This document shows, piece by piece, positions 10,602 to 18,975 of a stretch of DNA of 64,000 nt. The stretch spans positions 186,001 through 250,000 of the forward strand of contig NZ_VOSM01000001.1 of the NCBI RefSeq assembly GCF_007997015.1. The letters run 5' to 3'. This stretch comes from Lujinxingia vulgaris (GTDB taxonomy: Bacteria > Myxococcota_A > Bradymonadia > Bradymonadales > Bradymonadaceae). Numbering within the stretch: the first letter of the stretch is position 1; every line of letters starts with the position of its first letter. A program made the position numbers and the translations under genes. A model generated the notes under the pieces. The model was given only the letters and a program-made list of their open reading frames with translations, did not search any database and was not told the DNA's origin.

Positions 10602-10913
10602 GGTGACTGCTTACGTGAGGCGCGCAGCGCTCTCAAAGAGAGCGGACTGGTTGCGTATGTCGCGCAGCTTTTGCGCTGCAGCGGGTCGGCGGGCGTAAAC
10701 GATTGTCATCATCGCGGAGTATACACAAGCGCTCAAAGGGGCGTCAATCGGGCAGGATAGGGCCGCCGGGGCGGCTTGTGAGGGGGGGGAGGGCGTGCTA
10801 AAGCGGCGCGGGAATGCGGCCTGAAGCCATGGTGTTGTGGGCGGGCCGAAGGCCGGTCGGGCGTTGAGCGCGGGTGTCGCGCGAGATGATGGGTCGGCCC
10901 AAAAGTCAGGACG
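10602..10913. other. Intergenic region between divergent cpaF and ccmC
   Basis: About 310 bp separates the cpaF start (minus) from ccmC (plus). Promoters for both must lie here, but no convincing -35/-10 pair or operator palindrome was found. A GGGGGGGAGGG-type purine run lies near 10783-10793. Confidence 0.4.
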
Positions 10914-11633
10914 GTGGTTGAGCCGATGTTGAAGTTTATCGACAGGACGATTTTTCCGGTGGTCGCCGCGCTGGCTGTGCTGAGCACGCTTGTGGCGATG
11001 GGGCTGATCTTCTTTTACGCGCCGGTCGAGCAGACGATGGGCATTGTGCAGAAGATCTTTTATGTGCACGTGCCCTCGGCGATGGCCTCGTATGCGGGGT
11101 TTACGGTGACGGCGGTGTGCAGCCTGATCTACCTCTTTTCGCCGCGTGACCACTGGGATCACGGGGCGGTGGCCGGCGCAGAGCTGGGGCTATTTTACTG
11201 CATCTTTGTGCTGATCAGCGGTCCGTTGTGGGCGTACAAGGCCTGGGGAACGCCCTGGACCTGGGATCCGCAGCTGACGGCGACCTTCGTGCTCTTTTTG
11301 CTCTACGGGGGCTATGTGCTCCTTCGCCATTTTGGCGGGAGCAGCATGAGGCTCAAGAAGATCGCGGCGGTGCTGGGTGTGATCGCCTTTGTGGACATCC
11401 CGCTGATTCACTACTCGGTGCGGATCTGGGGCGGGTTGCACCCGGTGGTTGAGCGCGAGGGAGGCGGGGGGCTGGCGCCGGAGATGGCGCAGGTCTTCGG
11501 GGTGAGCATGCTGGCGTTTTTGCTGATGTTTGCCACGCTCTTGTGGCTGCGTTTTCGGGTGCGCTGGCGGGAGGCCGAGCTCGACCGGCTCTACCTGGAA
11601 GTTGAAGATCTGGCGCGGGTTCGCGAGGCGTGA
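10914..11633 (+). CDS. ccmC: Haem exporter/handling protein CcmC
   Basis: A 239-residue six-helix protein of the CcmC family, which loads haem onto CcmE. The WWD motif is WGTPWTWDPQLT (about residues 107-118), flanked by the conserved haem-ligand His residues in FYVHVPSAM and IHYSVRIWGGLHP. A GTG at 10914 starts the longest frame and an ATG at 10926 is equally possible; the AGGA at 10908-10911 is badly spaced for both. It lies on the opposite strand and about 4.6 kb from ccmE, so the ccm genes form two transcription units. Confidence 0.93.
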   Translation: MVEPMLKFIDRTIFPVVAALAVLSTLVAMGLIFFYAPVEQTMGIVQKIFYVHVPSAMASYAGFTVTAVCSLIYLFSPRDHWDHGAVAGAELGLFYCIFVLISGPLWAYKAWGTPWTWDPQLTATFVLFLLYGGYVLLRHFGGSSMRLKKIAAVLGVIAFVDIPLIHYSVRIWGGLHPVVEREGGGGLAPEMAQVFGVSMLAFLLMFATLLWLRFRVRWREAELDRLYLEVEDLARVREA

Positions 11634-11690
11634 GGCGAGGTGCACCTGGCGAGGTTTGGGCGCGCGGGCGTGGTGAGTGAAGGAGAGAGC

Positions 11691-11978
11691 ATGAAGAAGC
11701 AGTGGAAAGGGTTGATGAGCGCGCTGATGGTGTTCGCGGCGGTGGTGGGGGCGTCGCCCCTGGCGAGCGCGCAGGGGGCGCAGACGTCGCTGGCCTCGCA
11801 GGACACCTCGGTGCCGGGCGGGACGTTGTTGATGATCTGCTACATCATTCTGTGGGTGATGATCGGCGGGTATGTGTTTTTTGTGATGCGTCGGCAGAAG
11901 GCGCTGGCCGAGGACCTGGAGCGCCTGGAAGGGCGGCTGGATGAGGTGCTGGGGACCGGTGCTGAGGGAGATGTGTGA
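11691..11978 (+). CDS. CcmD-like small membrane protein
   Basis: A 95-residue protein starting at an ATG with a GGAGAG ribosome site; the frame is open 51 bp further upstream but without a good site. A signal-like N-terminus (ending ASPLASAQG) is followed by a single membrane helix (TLLMICYIILWVMIGGYVFF) and a charged helix (MRRQKALAEDLERLEGRLDE). This hydrophobic helix plus RRQK coiled tail directly after ccmC is the pattern of CcmD-family proteins, which stabilise CcmC and help release CcmE. The N-terminal extension is longer than in classical CcmD. Confidence 0.8.
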   Translation: MKKQWKGLMSALMVFAAVVGASPLASAQGAQTSLASQDTSVPGGTLLMICYIILWVMIGGYVFFVMRRQKALAEDLERLEGRLDEVLGTGAEGDV

Positions 11979-13120
11979 TGGCGAGTCGAAGTGAAGCGTT
12001 GCGGGTTACCCCGGTGGTGGGGGCGAGGGAGAGGCTGGCGTTTGCGCGTTTTGGTCGCGAGATTGGAAAGGGGGATCCGAACCATCGCACGTTGCCGGAT
12101 CTGGTGGTCTGGAACGACCTTCGCCCGGGCGGAAACCCCTGGTTTGAGCATGGCGAGGCCGAGCTCTTTCTGGCGCGGCGTGGCGACCGGATCGTGGGGC
12201 GCATCTCGGCGCAGATCGACCAGGAGCATCTGAAGCGCTACGAGGATGATGCGGGCTTCTTTGGCTACTTCGACTGCGAGGATGATGCGGAGGTGGCCCA
12301 GGCGCTGCTGGATGCGGCGGCCGACTGGTGCCGGGCCCGGGGCATGGTGAAGATGCGCGGGCCCTTTTCGTTTTCGATCAACGAGAAGTGCGGGCTGCTG
12401 GTCGAGGGCTTTGATACGCCGAACTACGTGATGATGCCGCATAACGCGCCCTATTATGAGAGGTTGATCACGAGCGCGGGCTTTGAGGGCATTAAAGATC
12501 TTTATGCGTGGCGCTACCATCGCGAAGATCCGCCGGAGTCGGTGCTGCAGATCGCCGACGCGGTGGCGGAGTATCCGGGGCTGGTGGTGCGGCCGCTCAA
12601 TATGGATGACATCGAGGGGGACCTCGAGATCATCATGGATATTTTCAATGATGCCTGGTCGAAGAACTGGGGATTTGTGCCGCTGACGCGCGCGGAAGTG
12701 CACGCGATCGCGCAGCAGTTCAAGCTGATTGCCGATCCGAATCTCTGCCTGATCGCCGAGGTGGAGGGGAAACCCGCGGCGATGGCGGTGGCGCTGCCGA
12801 ACATCAATGAGACGGCGGCAGACCTTGACGGCAAACTCTTTCCGCTGGGGTGGGCGAAGTTGCTCTATCGGCTTAAAGCGAAGCCGCCTAAGACCTTTCG
12901 GCAGATTTTGCTGGGGGTCAAACGCGAGTACCGGGGTAGCGTGCTGGGGGGCTTAAGTGTGCTGCTTTATGTGACCATCCATCGCACGGCGTATTCGCGG
13001 GGTTATCAGGAGGCCGAGGCCAGCTGGACGCTCTCGGATAACGACCGCATCAACCAGGGGATGGCGTTTATGGGGGCGGAGCACTACAAGACCTACCGCA
13101 TTTATGAGCGGGAGATTTAA
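11978..13120 (+). CDS. GNAT-like acyltransferase-domain protein
   Basis: A 380-residue soluble protein whose start overlaps the CcmD-like stop (TGATG). The N-terminal part contains a GNAT-like fold segment (ELFLARRGDRIVGRISAQID, then FFGYFDCEDDAEVAQALLDAAADWCRARG), and CLIAEVEGKPAAMAVALPN in the C-terminal half suggests a second, degenerate copy. Similar two-lobed proteins of about 380 residues are often annotated only as hypothetical or N-acetyltransferase. The substrate is unknown, and its link to the preceding ccm genes is positional. Confidence 0.65.
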   Translation: MASRSEALRVTPVVGARERLAFARFGREIGKGDPNHRTLPDLVVWNDLRPGGNPWFEHGEAELFLARRGDRIVGRISAQIDQEHLKRYEDDAGFFGYFDCEDDAEVAQALLDAAADWCRARGMVKMRGPFSFSINEKCGLLVEGFDTPNYVMMPHNAPYYERLITSAGFEGIKDLYAWRYHREDPPESVLQIADAVAEYPGLVVRPLNMDDIEGDLEIIMDIFNDAWSKNWGFVPLTRAEVHAIAQQFKLIADPNLCLIAEVEGKPAAMAVALPNINETAADLDGKLFPLGWAKLLYRLKAKPPKTFRQILLGVKREYRGSVLGGLSVLLYVTIHRTAYSRGYQEAEASWTLSDNDRINQGMAFMGAEHYKTYRIYEREI

Positions 13121-13162
13121 GGCGCCGTTTAGGGTGCTATGAAGGTTGAGCGGAGGCTAACG

Positions 13163-14134
13163 ATGCGGGTGTTTCTGACGGGTGGAACGGGGTTTGTGGG
13201 CTCGCATGTGGCCGAGGTGCTTCAGGATGCGGGCCACGAGGTGGTGGCGCTGGTGCGGGAGAGCTCGGATGTGCGTCATCTGAGCGCGCTGGGAGTCGAG
13301 CAGGTCGTGGGCTCGATGGGGGCGCCCGAGGCGCTTCTGGAGGTGTTGAAGGGCTGTGAGGTGGTGATTCACGTGGCGGGGATGACCACGGGGAAGAGCC
13401 CGCAGGAGCTCTTTGAGGTCAACGGGGCGGGGAGCGGGAAGTTGGCTCAGGTGGCGGCCGAGGCCGGTGTCGGGCGCTTTATTTATGTGTCGAGTACGGC
13501 GGCGCAGGGGCCGGGTCAGGGGAGAGAGCCCCGGCCGCGGGGTTTGCGGCCGGAGCCGGTGAGCCATTACGGGCGCAGCAAGTTGATGGGGGAGGGGGCG
13601 GTGCTGGCGGTGCGTGAGCAGATGGGGGTGACGATTTTGCGGCCGCCGCCTGTGTATGGGCCCCGCGATCGGGATATGTTTCAGGTCTTTCAGCTGGCGA
13701 AGTTCGGCGTGGGGCCGGTGCTGGGGGACGGGTCGCGCTGGTTGAGCGTGATTCATGTGCATGATGTGGCGCGGGCGGCGCTGCGCTGTCTGGAGGATGA
13801 GGGCACGGCGAACATCTATACGGTGGATGACGGCGGGCGCTACACCTGGCGGGATCTTACGCGGATTGTGGGGGAGGCGGTTGGCAGGCGGCCGGTGCAT
13901 CTGCCGATCCCGCAGGTGCTCTTCGGGGCGGCGGCGGTGCTCAGTGAGGTGGGGGGCAAGATGGTGGGGGCGACGCCGATCTTTAATACCGACAAGTATG
14001 CGGAGATGTCGCAGCAGTCCTGGGTGTGCGGGCATGAGGCCATCGCCGAGAAGCTGGGGTGGGCGCCGAGCTTGAATCTTGAGGAAGGGGCGCGGCAGAC
14101 GGCGCAGTGGTATCGGGAGCAGGGCTGGATATAG
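13163..14134 (+). CDS. NAD-dependent epimerase/dehydratase (extended SDR)
   Basis: A 323-residue extended short-chain dehydrogenase/reductase. The Rossmann motif is GGTGFVGSHV at the N-terminus and the active site is YGRSK with the upstream Ser in YVSSTAA; the substrate region ILRPPPVYGPRD is typical of NAD-sugar-epimerase-like or hydroxysteroid-dehydrogenase-like members. The ATG at 13163 has a GGAGG seven bases upstream, better than the ATG at 13139. It could act on a nucleotide sugar or a lipid; the sequence does not decide. Confidence 0.85.
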   Translation: MRVFLTGGTGFVGSHVAEVLQDAGHEVVALVRESSDVRHLSALGVEQVVGSMGAPEALLEVLKGCEVVIHVAGMTTGKSPQELFEVNGAGSGKLAQVAAEAGVGRFIYVSSTAAQGPGQGREPRPRGLRPEPVSHYGRSKLMGEGAVLAVREQMGVTILRPPPVYGPRDRDMFQVFQLAKFGVGPVLGDGSRWLSVIHVHDVARAALRCLEDEGTANIYTVDDGGRYTWRDLTRIVGEAVGRRPVHLPIPQVLFGAAAVLSEVGGKMVGATPIFNTDKYAEMSQQSWVCGHEAIAEKLGWAPSLNLEEGARQTAQWYREQGWI

Positions 14135-14153
14135 AGGATTTTGACGAGGGAGG

Positions 14154-14394
14154 GGCAAGCGCGACGTGGTTATGTTCGAGGCCAGGTGAGGTCAGCGAAG
14201 CGGTTGCGTTCGCGGGGGGATGAAGGTCAGCGACGTGATTGCGTTTGACGCCTGTTGACGTCAGCAAAGAGGTTGCGTTCGCGGGGGGATGAAGGTCAGC
14301 AATGCGGTTTCGTTCGCGGGGGGATGAAGGTCAGCGAAGTGGTTGCGTTCGCGGGGGGATGAAGGTCAGCGAAGTGGTTGATGTTCAGGCTGAA
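14154..14394. repeat. Tandem array of about 35-bp repeats
   Basis: Four units of about 35 bp begin at 14190, 14259, 14294 and 14329 and share GGTCAGCGAA, GCGGTTGCGT and TCGCGGGGGGATGAA as consecutive blocks. Diverged units occupy 14225-14258, the left edge (14154-14189) and the right edge (14364-14394). There are no spacers, so it is not a CRISPR array. It lies between the SDR gene stop and a strong terminator and would be transcribed as the 3' end of the ccmC-SDR transcript. Confidence 0.85.
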
Positions 14395-14434
14395 TCAAAA
14401 AGGCCGCCCGGAGTGCCGGGCGGCCTTTTTGATT
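14393..14434. terminator. Bidirectional intrinsic terminator
   Basis: A perfect 19-bp stem with the loop AGTG. The arms begin with AATCAAAAA and end with CTTTTTGATT, so both strands have a U-tract. It separates the plus-strand ccmC-SDR unit from argS on the minus strand. Confidence 0.93.
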
Positions 14435-14495
14435 ATTAAGTTATTTTAATGCAGGACGATCTTTTAAAGTCGTCATTGCACTGACTTGATTGAAA

Positions 14496-16421
14496 CTACA
14501 TCTCGTCGAGGGTCTCGATGCCGAGGATGGAGAGGCCTGCGCCCAGGGTGTTCTGGACGGCGCGGGCCAGGAGGATGAGGCCGTCTCTACGGGGGCCTTC
14601 CAGGTCGACGATGCGGTGGTCGGCGTCGTTGTAGAGGGTGCTGAAGGTTTTGGAGATGTTGAAGAGGGTCTCGGTGATGCGGCCTGGCGAGAGCTGGGTG
14701 GCGGCGGTCTCGACGGTGCGGGGCCAGTCCTGGAGCTGGCGGATCACCGCGAGTTCGAGATCGGTGGAGAGGCTTTGGAGCGCGGCGTTGCGGGCCTCAT
14801 CGCTGAGCTCGGGCCAGCCGCCGAGCTTGCGGGCAATTGAGGAGATGCGCGCGTAGCTGTAGAGGCAGTAAGGGCCGGTGCGACCCTGGAAGTCGATGGA
14901 CTTCTGGGGGTCGAACTGCACGGTGGAGCGCGGGGAGAAGTCGAGGATGAAGTACTTAAGCGCGGCCAGGCCGATGACGCGGGCGCGGTGGGCTTTGTCT
15001 TCGTCGGAGAGCTCGGGGTAGCGCTCGGCGACGGCGGCTGCGGCCAGGGATTCCATCTCGTTCATCAGGTCGTCGGCGTCGACGACGCGGCCCTCGCGGC
15101 TCTTCATCTTGCCGTCAGGGAGCTCCACCATGCCGTAGGAGAGGTGGTTGAGGTTGCCCTCAAGCTCGGGGCGCAGCATGGCGAGGATGCGGAAGAGCAC
15201 ATCGAAGTGGTAGTTCTGCTCGTCGCCGACGACATAGATCATGCGCTCGACGTCGTACTCGTCGAAACGGGCCAGGGCGGTGCCGAGGTCCTGGGTCATG
15301 TAGACGCTGGTGCCATCGCCGCGCAGAAGGACCTTCTGGCCCTGGAGGCCGAGGGCTTCGAGGTCGCAGACGACCGCGCCGTCGTCGAGTTTTTTGAACT
15401 TACCCTGCTGCAGGCCCTCTTCGACGATGGATTTGCCGAGTTTGTAGGTGTTGGACTCGTAGTAGACGCGGTCGAAGTGCACGCCCAGGCGGCTGTAGGT
15501 CTCATCGAAGCCGTCGAAGACCCACTGGTTCATGGTCTTCCACAGCGCCACGACTTGCGCGTCGCCGGCTTCCCAGTCGCGGAGCATCTGTCGGGCGGCG
15601 CCGCCGAGCTCGCTTAAGGTGTTGAAGTAGGTGTCTTTGAAGGCGGCGAAGAAGGCTTTTTTGAGGGCGTCGGCGTCGTCGCCGTGCGCTTTTCTGGCGT
15701 CTTTGCTCTCGGGGGAGCCGAGCCAGGCCTTCAGGCGCTCTTCGGCCTCGGGGCTTGTTTGCCAGGCCTTGTATTCTGTGCGGAACTCCTGGTCGAAGCG
15801 CACGTAATACTTGCCGACGAGGTGGTCGCCTTTAAGGTCGGCGCTCTCGGGGGTCTCGCCTTCTCCGAAGCGCTGGTAGGCGAGCATGGATTTGCAGATA
15901 TGGATGCCGCGGTCGTTGATGAGGTTGACGCGGGTGACGTTGTGGCCGGCGAAGTCCAAGATGCGGGCTACGGAGTCACCGATGAGGTTGTTGCGCACGT
16001 GGCCCAGGTGCTGGGGCTTGTTGGTGTTGGGGGCGCTGAACTCGATCATGATCTTGTGAGGATCGAGGACATCGCGCCCGAAGTCGTCGCCGAGCTCCAG
16101 GGCCTGGGAGGTGACGATGTTGGCCAGCTGCGCGGGGTTGAGGCGCAGGTTGACGTAGGGGCCATCGGCGCTGACGGCGTCGACGAGGGGATCGTCGGCG
16201 ATCACTCCTTCGAGGTGTTCAGCGATCTGAGCGGCGATCTGAGGGGGGCCTTTGCGCAGGTGTCGGGCCAGCAGGAAGACGGGGAATCCGCGGTCGCCCA
16301 TGGTCGGGTCCGGCGGGTTGGCCAGGGTGATCTGTGCGGCGATGTCCGAGGGGATCTCGAAGGCCGCCAGGGCCTGGTCTTTGAGCGCGATGAGGTGGGA
16401 TTCGATCTGGGCGATGCGCAT
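14496..16421 (-). CDS. argS: Arginyl-tRNA synthetase
   Basis: A 641-residue class I aminoacyl-tRNA synthetase that charges tRNA-Arg. The HIGH motif appears as NKPQHLGHVRNN after EFSAPNTNKP, typical of ArgS; the KMSKS-like motif is DGKMKSREG; the C-terminal anticodon-binding DALR region contains YSYARISSIARK and ends LGIETLDEM. The ATG at 16421 has a GGAGAG site, so the 24 bp of open frame upstream is left out. At 641 residues it resembles the longer bacterial ArgS type. It is a single gene bounded by a terminator. Confidence 0.96.
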   Translation of the reverse strand: MRIAQIESHLIALKDQALAAFEIPSDIAAQITLANPPDPTMGDRGFPVFLLARHLRKGPPQIAAQIAEHLEGVIADDPLVDAVSADGPYVNLRLNPAQLANIVTSQALELGDDFGRDVLDPHKIMIEFSAPNTNKPQHLGHVRNNLIGDSVARILDFAGHNVTRVNLINDRGIHICKSMLAYQRFGEGETPESADLKGDHLVGKYYVRFDQEFRTEYKAWQTSPEAEERLKAWLGSPESKDARKAHGDDADALKKAFFAAFKDTYFNTLSELGGAARQMLRDWEAGDAQVVALWKTMNQWVFDGFDETYSRLGVHFDRVYYESNTYKLGKSIVEEGLQQGKFKKLDDGAVVCDLEALGLQGQKVLLRGDGTSVYMTQDLGTALARFDEYDVERMIYVVGDEQNYHFDVLFRILAMLRPELEGNLNHLSYGMVELPDGKMKSREGRVVDADDLMNEMESLAAAAVAERYPELSDEDKAHRARVIGLAALKYFILDFSPRSTVQFDPQKSIDFQGRTGPYCLYSYARISSIARKLGGWPELSDEARNAALQSLSTDLELAVIRQLQDWPRTVETAATQLSPGRITETLFNISKTFSTLYNDADHRIVDLEGPRRDGLILLARAVQNTLGAGLSILGIETLDEM

Positions 16422-16849
16422 GGACTCTCCGGTGGGCGCCCTCAACGTGAGCCCCCGGGGGGCAAAAGGGCGAAGACGGTGCGAGACGAGGCAGGGCTCG
16501 TCGAAGGTTTTGATCGGGGGCGCCGGGGGGGCATTGAGGCGCGCCCGTTAAGGTTGGCAGCGTCGCCGGGCAAACAAGGTTCGCCGGGCGACTGAGGGCG
16601 CAGAAGATAGGAGTGGCGGGCGGCGATGGCAAGAGGGGCGATGTTTGGTGAAGGGGCAGGGGCGTCTAAATTAGGGGTGGAGCGCGACCTGTTAGCCCGA
16701 AGTTGTGTGTGGCGGCGGGTCGAGACGACAAGATCACTTGCCGCGCGGAGCCCGATGGCCCGGCGGGGGCAGACGGTGGCGCGGGGAATTCAGCGACTCG
16801 GCCTGGGCCGCTCGTCAGCCGGTCGCCAACGTCAGCAGGGGAGTACGCT
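16422..16849. other. Intergenic region between argS and a membrane protein gene
   Basis: A 428-bp divergent region. It must hold the argS promoter and that of the membrane protein gene. No tRNA, T-box-like leader or clear palindrome was seen. Open frames here have no ribosome site and are not called. Confidence 0.35.
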
Positions 16850-17608
16850 ATGGCGAATAAGGAACAAGGCAGTCGAGAGTATCGCAACGAACCGGTGACA
16901 GGTGCGCATGCCTATGGCGAGGAGATCGTCATGGAGGGTGGTGCCTTTGTGGATCGACCAATCTCGCAGATCTCGTGGGGAGCTATTGTGGCGGGGGTCT
17001 TTGTGACCTTTGTCGTGCTGACGCTTCTCAACGTTCTGGGGTTGGCTATAGGAGCGGTGGTCTTTGATGCCTATCAGCCCAACCAGGGTGGAGAGCTCGG
17101 ATTGGGTGCGGCGATCTGGTGGACGGTCAGTGCGTTGCTGGCGCTCTTTGCCGGCGGCTGGGTGACCGGACGCATGAGCGGGGTGCACCATCGCCAGGAG
17201 AGCCTCTTGCACGGGATCGTGACCTGGGCGGTGACGGTGACCGCGCTGTTGCTGGCAGTGAGCACGGTGTTTGGCCAGTTGGTTGGCGGAGCGTTCGGGT
17301 TTCTGGGCAGCACCGCGTCCAGCGCGGCCGGAGCGCCGGGGTGGCTCAATCAGATTCAGGGTGCGGCCGGGGAGTTGGGCTTGACCGCCGAGCAACTCTC
17401 GCAGCTGCAGGCGGATGCGTTGATGGCCGGTCAGGAGGCATCGACGGCGATGGCTGCGGCCTCTTTCTGGGCCTTTGTGGCGATCTTGCTGGGGGCGCTG
17501 GCGTGTGCCTTTGGCAGCGCTCTGGCGTCTTCGTCGCTGAGCGAGGAGGAGTTTTATGAGCGCGGTGGGGCCAAAGCTCACCGTCGTTTGCGAACCCGGG
17601 AGGTATGA
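16850..17608 (+). CDS. Four-helix conserved membrane protein
   Basis: A 252-residue protein starting at an ATG with GGGGAG eight bases upstream. Four membrane segments are visible: ISWGAIVAGVFVTFVVLTLL, AAIWWTVSALLALFAGGWVTG, a segment after LLHGIVTW, and one near the C-terminus. The blocks SWGAIVAG, IWWTVSALLALFAGGWVTGR and LHGIVTWA match a widespread family of uncharacterised proteins sometimes annotated as PhnA-like. A soluble loop of about 65 residues separates helices three and four. Function unknown. It stands alone, followed by a strong terminator. Confidence 0.78.
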   Translation: MANKEQGSREYRNEPVTGAHAYGEEIVMEGGAFVDRPISQISWGAIVAGVFVTFVVLTLLNVLGLAIGAVVFDAYQPNQGGELGLGAAIWWTVSALLALFAGGWVTGRMSGVHHRQESLLHGIVTWAVTVTALLLAVSTVFGQLVGGAFGFLGSTASSAAGAPGWLNQIQGAAGELGLTAEQLSQLQADALMAGQEASTAMAAASFWAFVAILLGALACAFGSALASSSLSEEEFYERGGAKAHRRLRTREV

Positions 17609-17681
17609 GTTTGAGGCTTATTTTTCGGGCTGATCCGCCCCCGGACGTCGGGGCAGTGAGGCTTGAGTAAGGGCAAATAAG

Positions 17682-17716
17682 GCCCCCTGCGCTGCGGCGC
17701 AGGGGGCGTTTTTTTT
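17682..17716 (+). terminator. Intrinsic terminator
   Basis: An 11-bp perfect stem (GCCCCCTGCGC and its complement) with a 4-base loop, followed by eight Ts (17709-17716), downstream of the membrane protein gene. Confidence 0.93.
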
Positions 17717-17885
17717 GGAAATTTTGAGGGTAGGACGCAAAGGCGGGCGCCGGGCTGCGACAACAAGGGTACGAGGCCCGGTGTGGGCGTCGGGGGCGGC
17801 CGAGGGGCGGCCCTGGAGAGCGCTATTTTTTCAGATATGGTTCGGGGAGCGGGCGATGTCCCGCGATGCCCATAAGGAGGGGATG

Positions 17886-18587
17886 ATGCGTATGCTTTTG
17901 AATGTAGGTGGATGTGGGTTTGTGTGGGTGATGATGTTGGGTGGGGCGATGCTCTGTGCGGGGTGTGGGGGGAGTGATGAGGTTGCGGCGGCGGCCTCGT
18001 GGCGGGGGGATGTGATTCCGGTCGAGGAGGTGTCGGAGAGCCCGGGAGGTGGGAAGGGGGATGGAGGGGCGTCGCCCCTGGCGAGTGAGGGTGGAGGTGC
18101 CAGCGCTGCGGAGGGGCAGGAGGAAGCAACGCATGAGGAGGAGGGGGCGGTCGAGGAGGTGTCGGTGCGTGATGAGCGTGCGCATCGCTGTCGGGTGACG
18201 TGTTTTAAGGTGATGTGGTGCCAGGAGAGCTCGGAGGCGATGGTCTCGTGTGTGGAGATGTGCGAGCTGGAGGAGGAGAGCGGGGCGGTGAAGGAGCCGG
18301 TGGTGCGCTGTCTGGAGGGGGCCGAGACCTGCCGGGAGGTGGATCGATGCCACCGGCGGTTGGAGATCTGCGACGAGGTGTGCGGGGCGAAGCATCACTG
18401 CGGGCAGTGGGATGATACGCGGGGGGATTGCCACCTGTGGTGCGCCGAGGAGGTGTGGTCGGGGCGGCTGACCTGGGAGAATCACGGATGTGTGACGGAG
18501 CAGGCCCGCGGGATGCGCTGCGACGCGCTGGATGTGGAGCGCTGCGGACTTCGGGAGGTGGAGGAGGGGAAGGTGTACGGGGGATGA
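17886..18587 (+). CDS. Cys-rich lipoprotein
   Basis: A 233-residue protein. AAGGAGG at 17874-17880 best suits the ATG at 17886. The signal peptide ends in the lipobox LCAGC. A linker rich in Gly, Ser and Glu leads to a C-terminal domain of about 130 residues with roughly sixteen Cys residues in repeating C-x3-C and C-x6-C spacings (CRVTC, CVEMC, TCREVDRC, CDEVC, CHLWC), which suggests a disulfide-stitched extracytoplasmic fold. No known family is recognised. Confidence 0.7.
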   Translation: MRMLLNVGGCGFVWVMMLGGAMLCAGCGGSDEVAAAASWRGDVIPVEEVSESPGGGKGDGGASPLASEGGGASAAEGQEEATHEEEGAVEEVSVRDERAHRCRVTCFKVMWCQESSEAMVSCVEMCELEEESGAVKEPVVRCLEGAETCREVDRCHRRLEICDEVCGAKHHCGQWDDTRGDCHLWCAEEVWSGRLTWENHGCVTEQARGMRCDALDVERCGLREVEEGKVYGG

Positions 18588-18713
18588 AGGTGCGCGCGGC
18601 GAGTGTTGGAGGAGGTTGACCGGGGCGCGCAGCCGCGTAGGGTGTGCGCGATCGGGGCGCCGGCGGTGGTCGGTGCCCCGGTGGTGGACTTCTTTTACGA
18701 GTGAGATTGAGAC

Positions 18714-18944
18714 GTGAAGTTACGAAAGCCTGGCAACACGACGTATAACCTCTTGCACGGGCTGCCGCTGGTGTTGCTGGCGCTGGGGCTGATCTTCGGG
18801 GTGCATATGGGCTACCAGGTGGCGGTGGGGGAGCGGGAGGCCGACGCGGGGCTGGCGATCGCGGGCTTCATCCTGGTGTATTTTGCCTACCGGGCGCACT
18901 TTTCGATGCAGATGCTCTTTGTGAAAGACGAGGCGAAGGGCTGA
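18714..18944 (+). CDS. Small two-helix membrane protein
   Basis: A 76-residue protein with a GTG start. Two hydrophobic helices are visible, LLHGLPLVLLALGLIFGVHMG and AGLAIAGFILVYFAYRAHF, with a short charged loop and a KDEAKG tail. The upstream ribosome site is weak (GAGATTGAGAC). The family is unknown; a small envelope protein is all that can be said. Confidence 0.55.
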   Translation: MKLRKPGNTTYNLLHGLPLVLLALGLIFGVHMGYQVAVGEREADAGLAIAGFILVYFAYRAHFSMQMLFVKDEAKG

Positions 18945-18975
18945 AGCTCGATGTGAGGAGGGGGGCGCCGGGAGG

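Noticed and set aside
14154-14394. Possible CRISPR array at the 35-bp repeats
   Set aside because: Repeats are directly adjacent without spacers.
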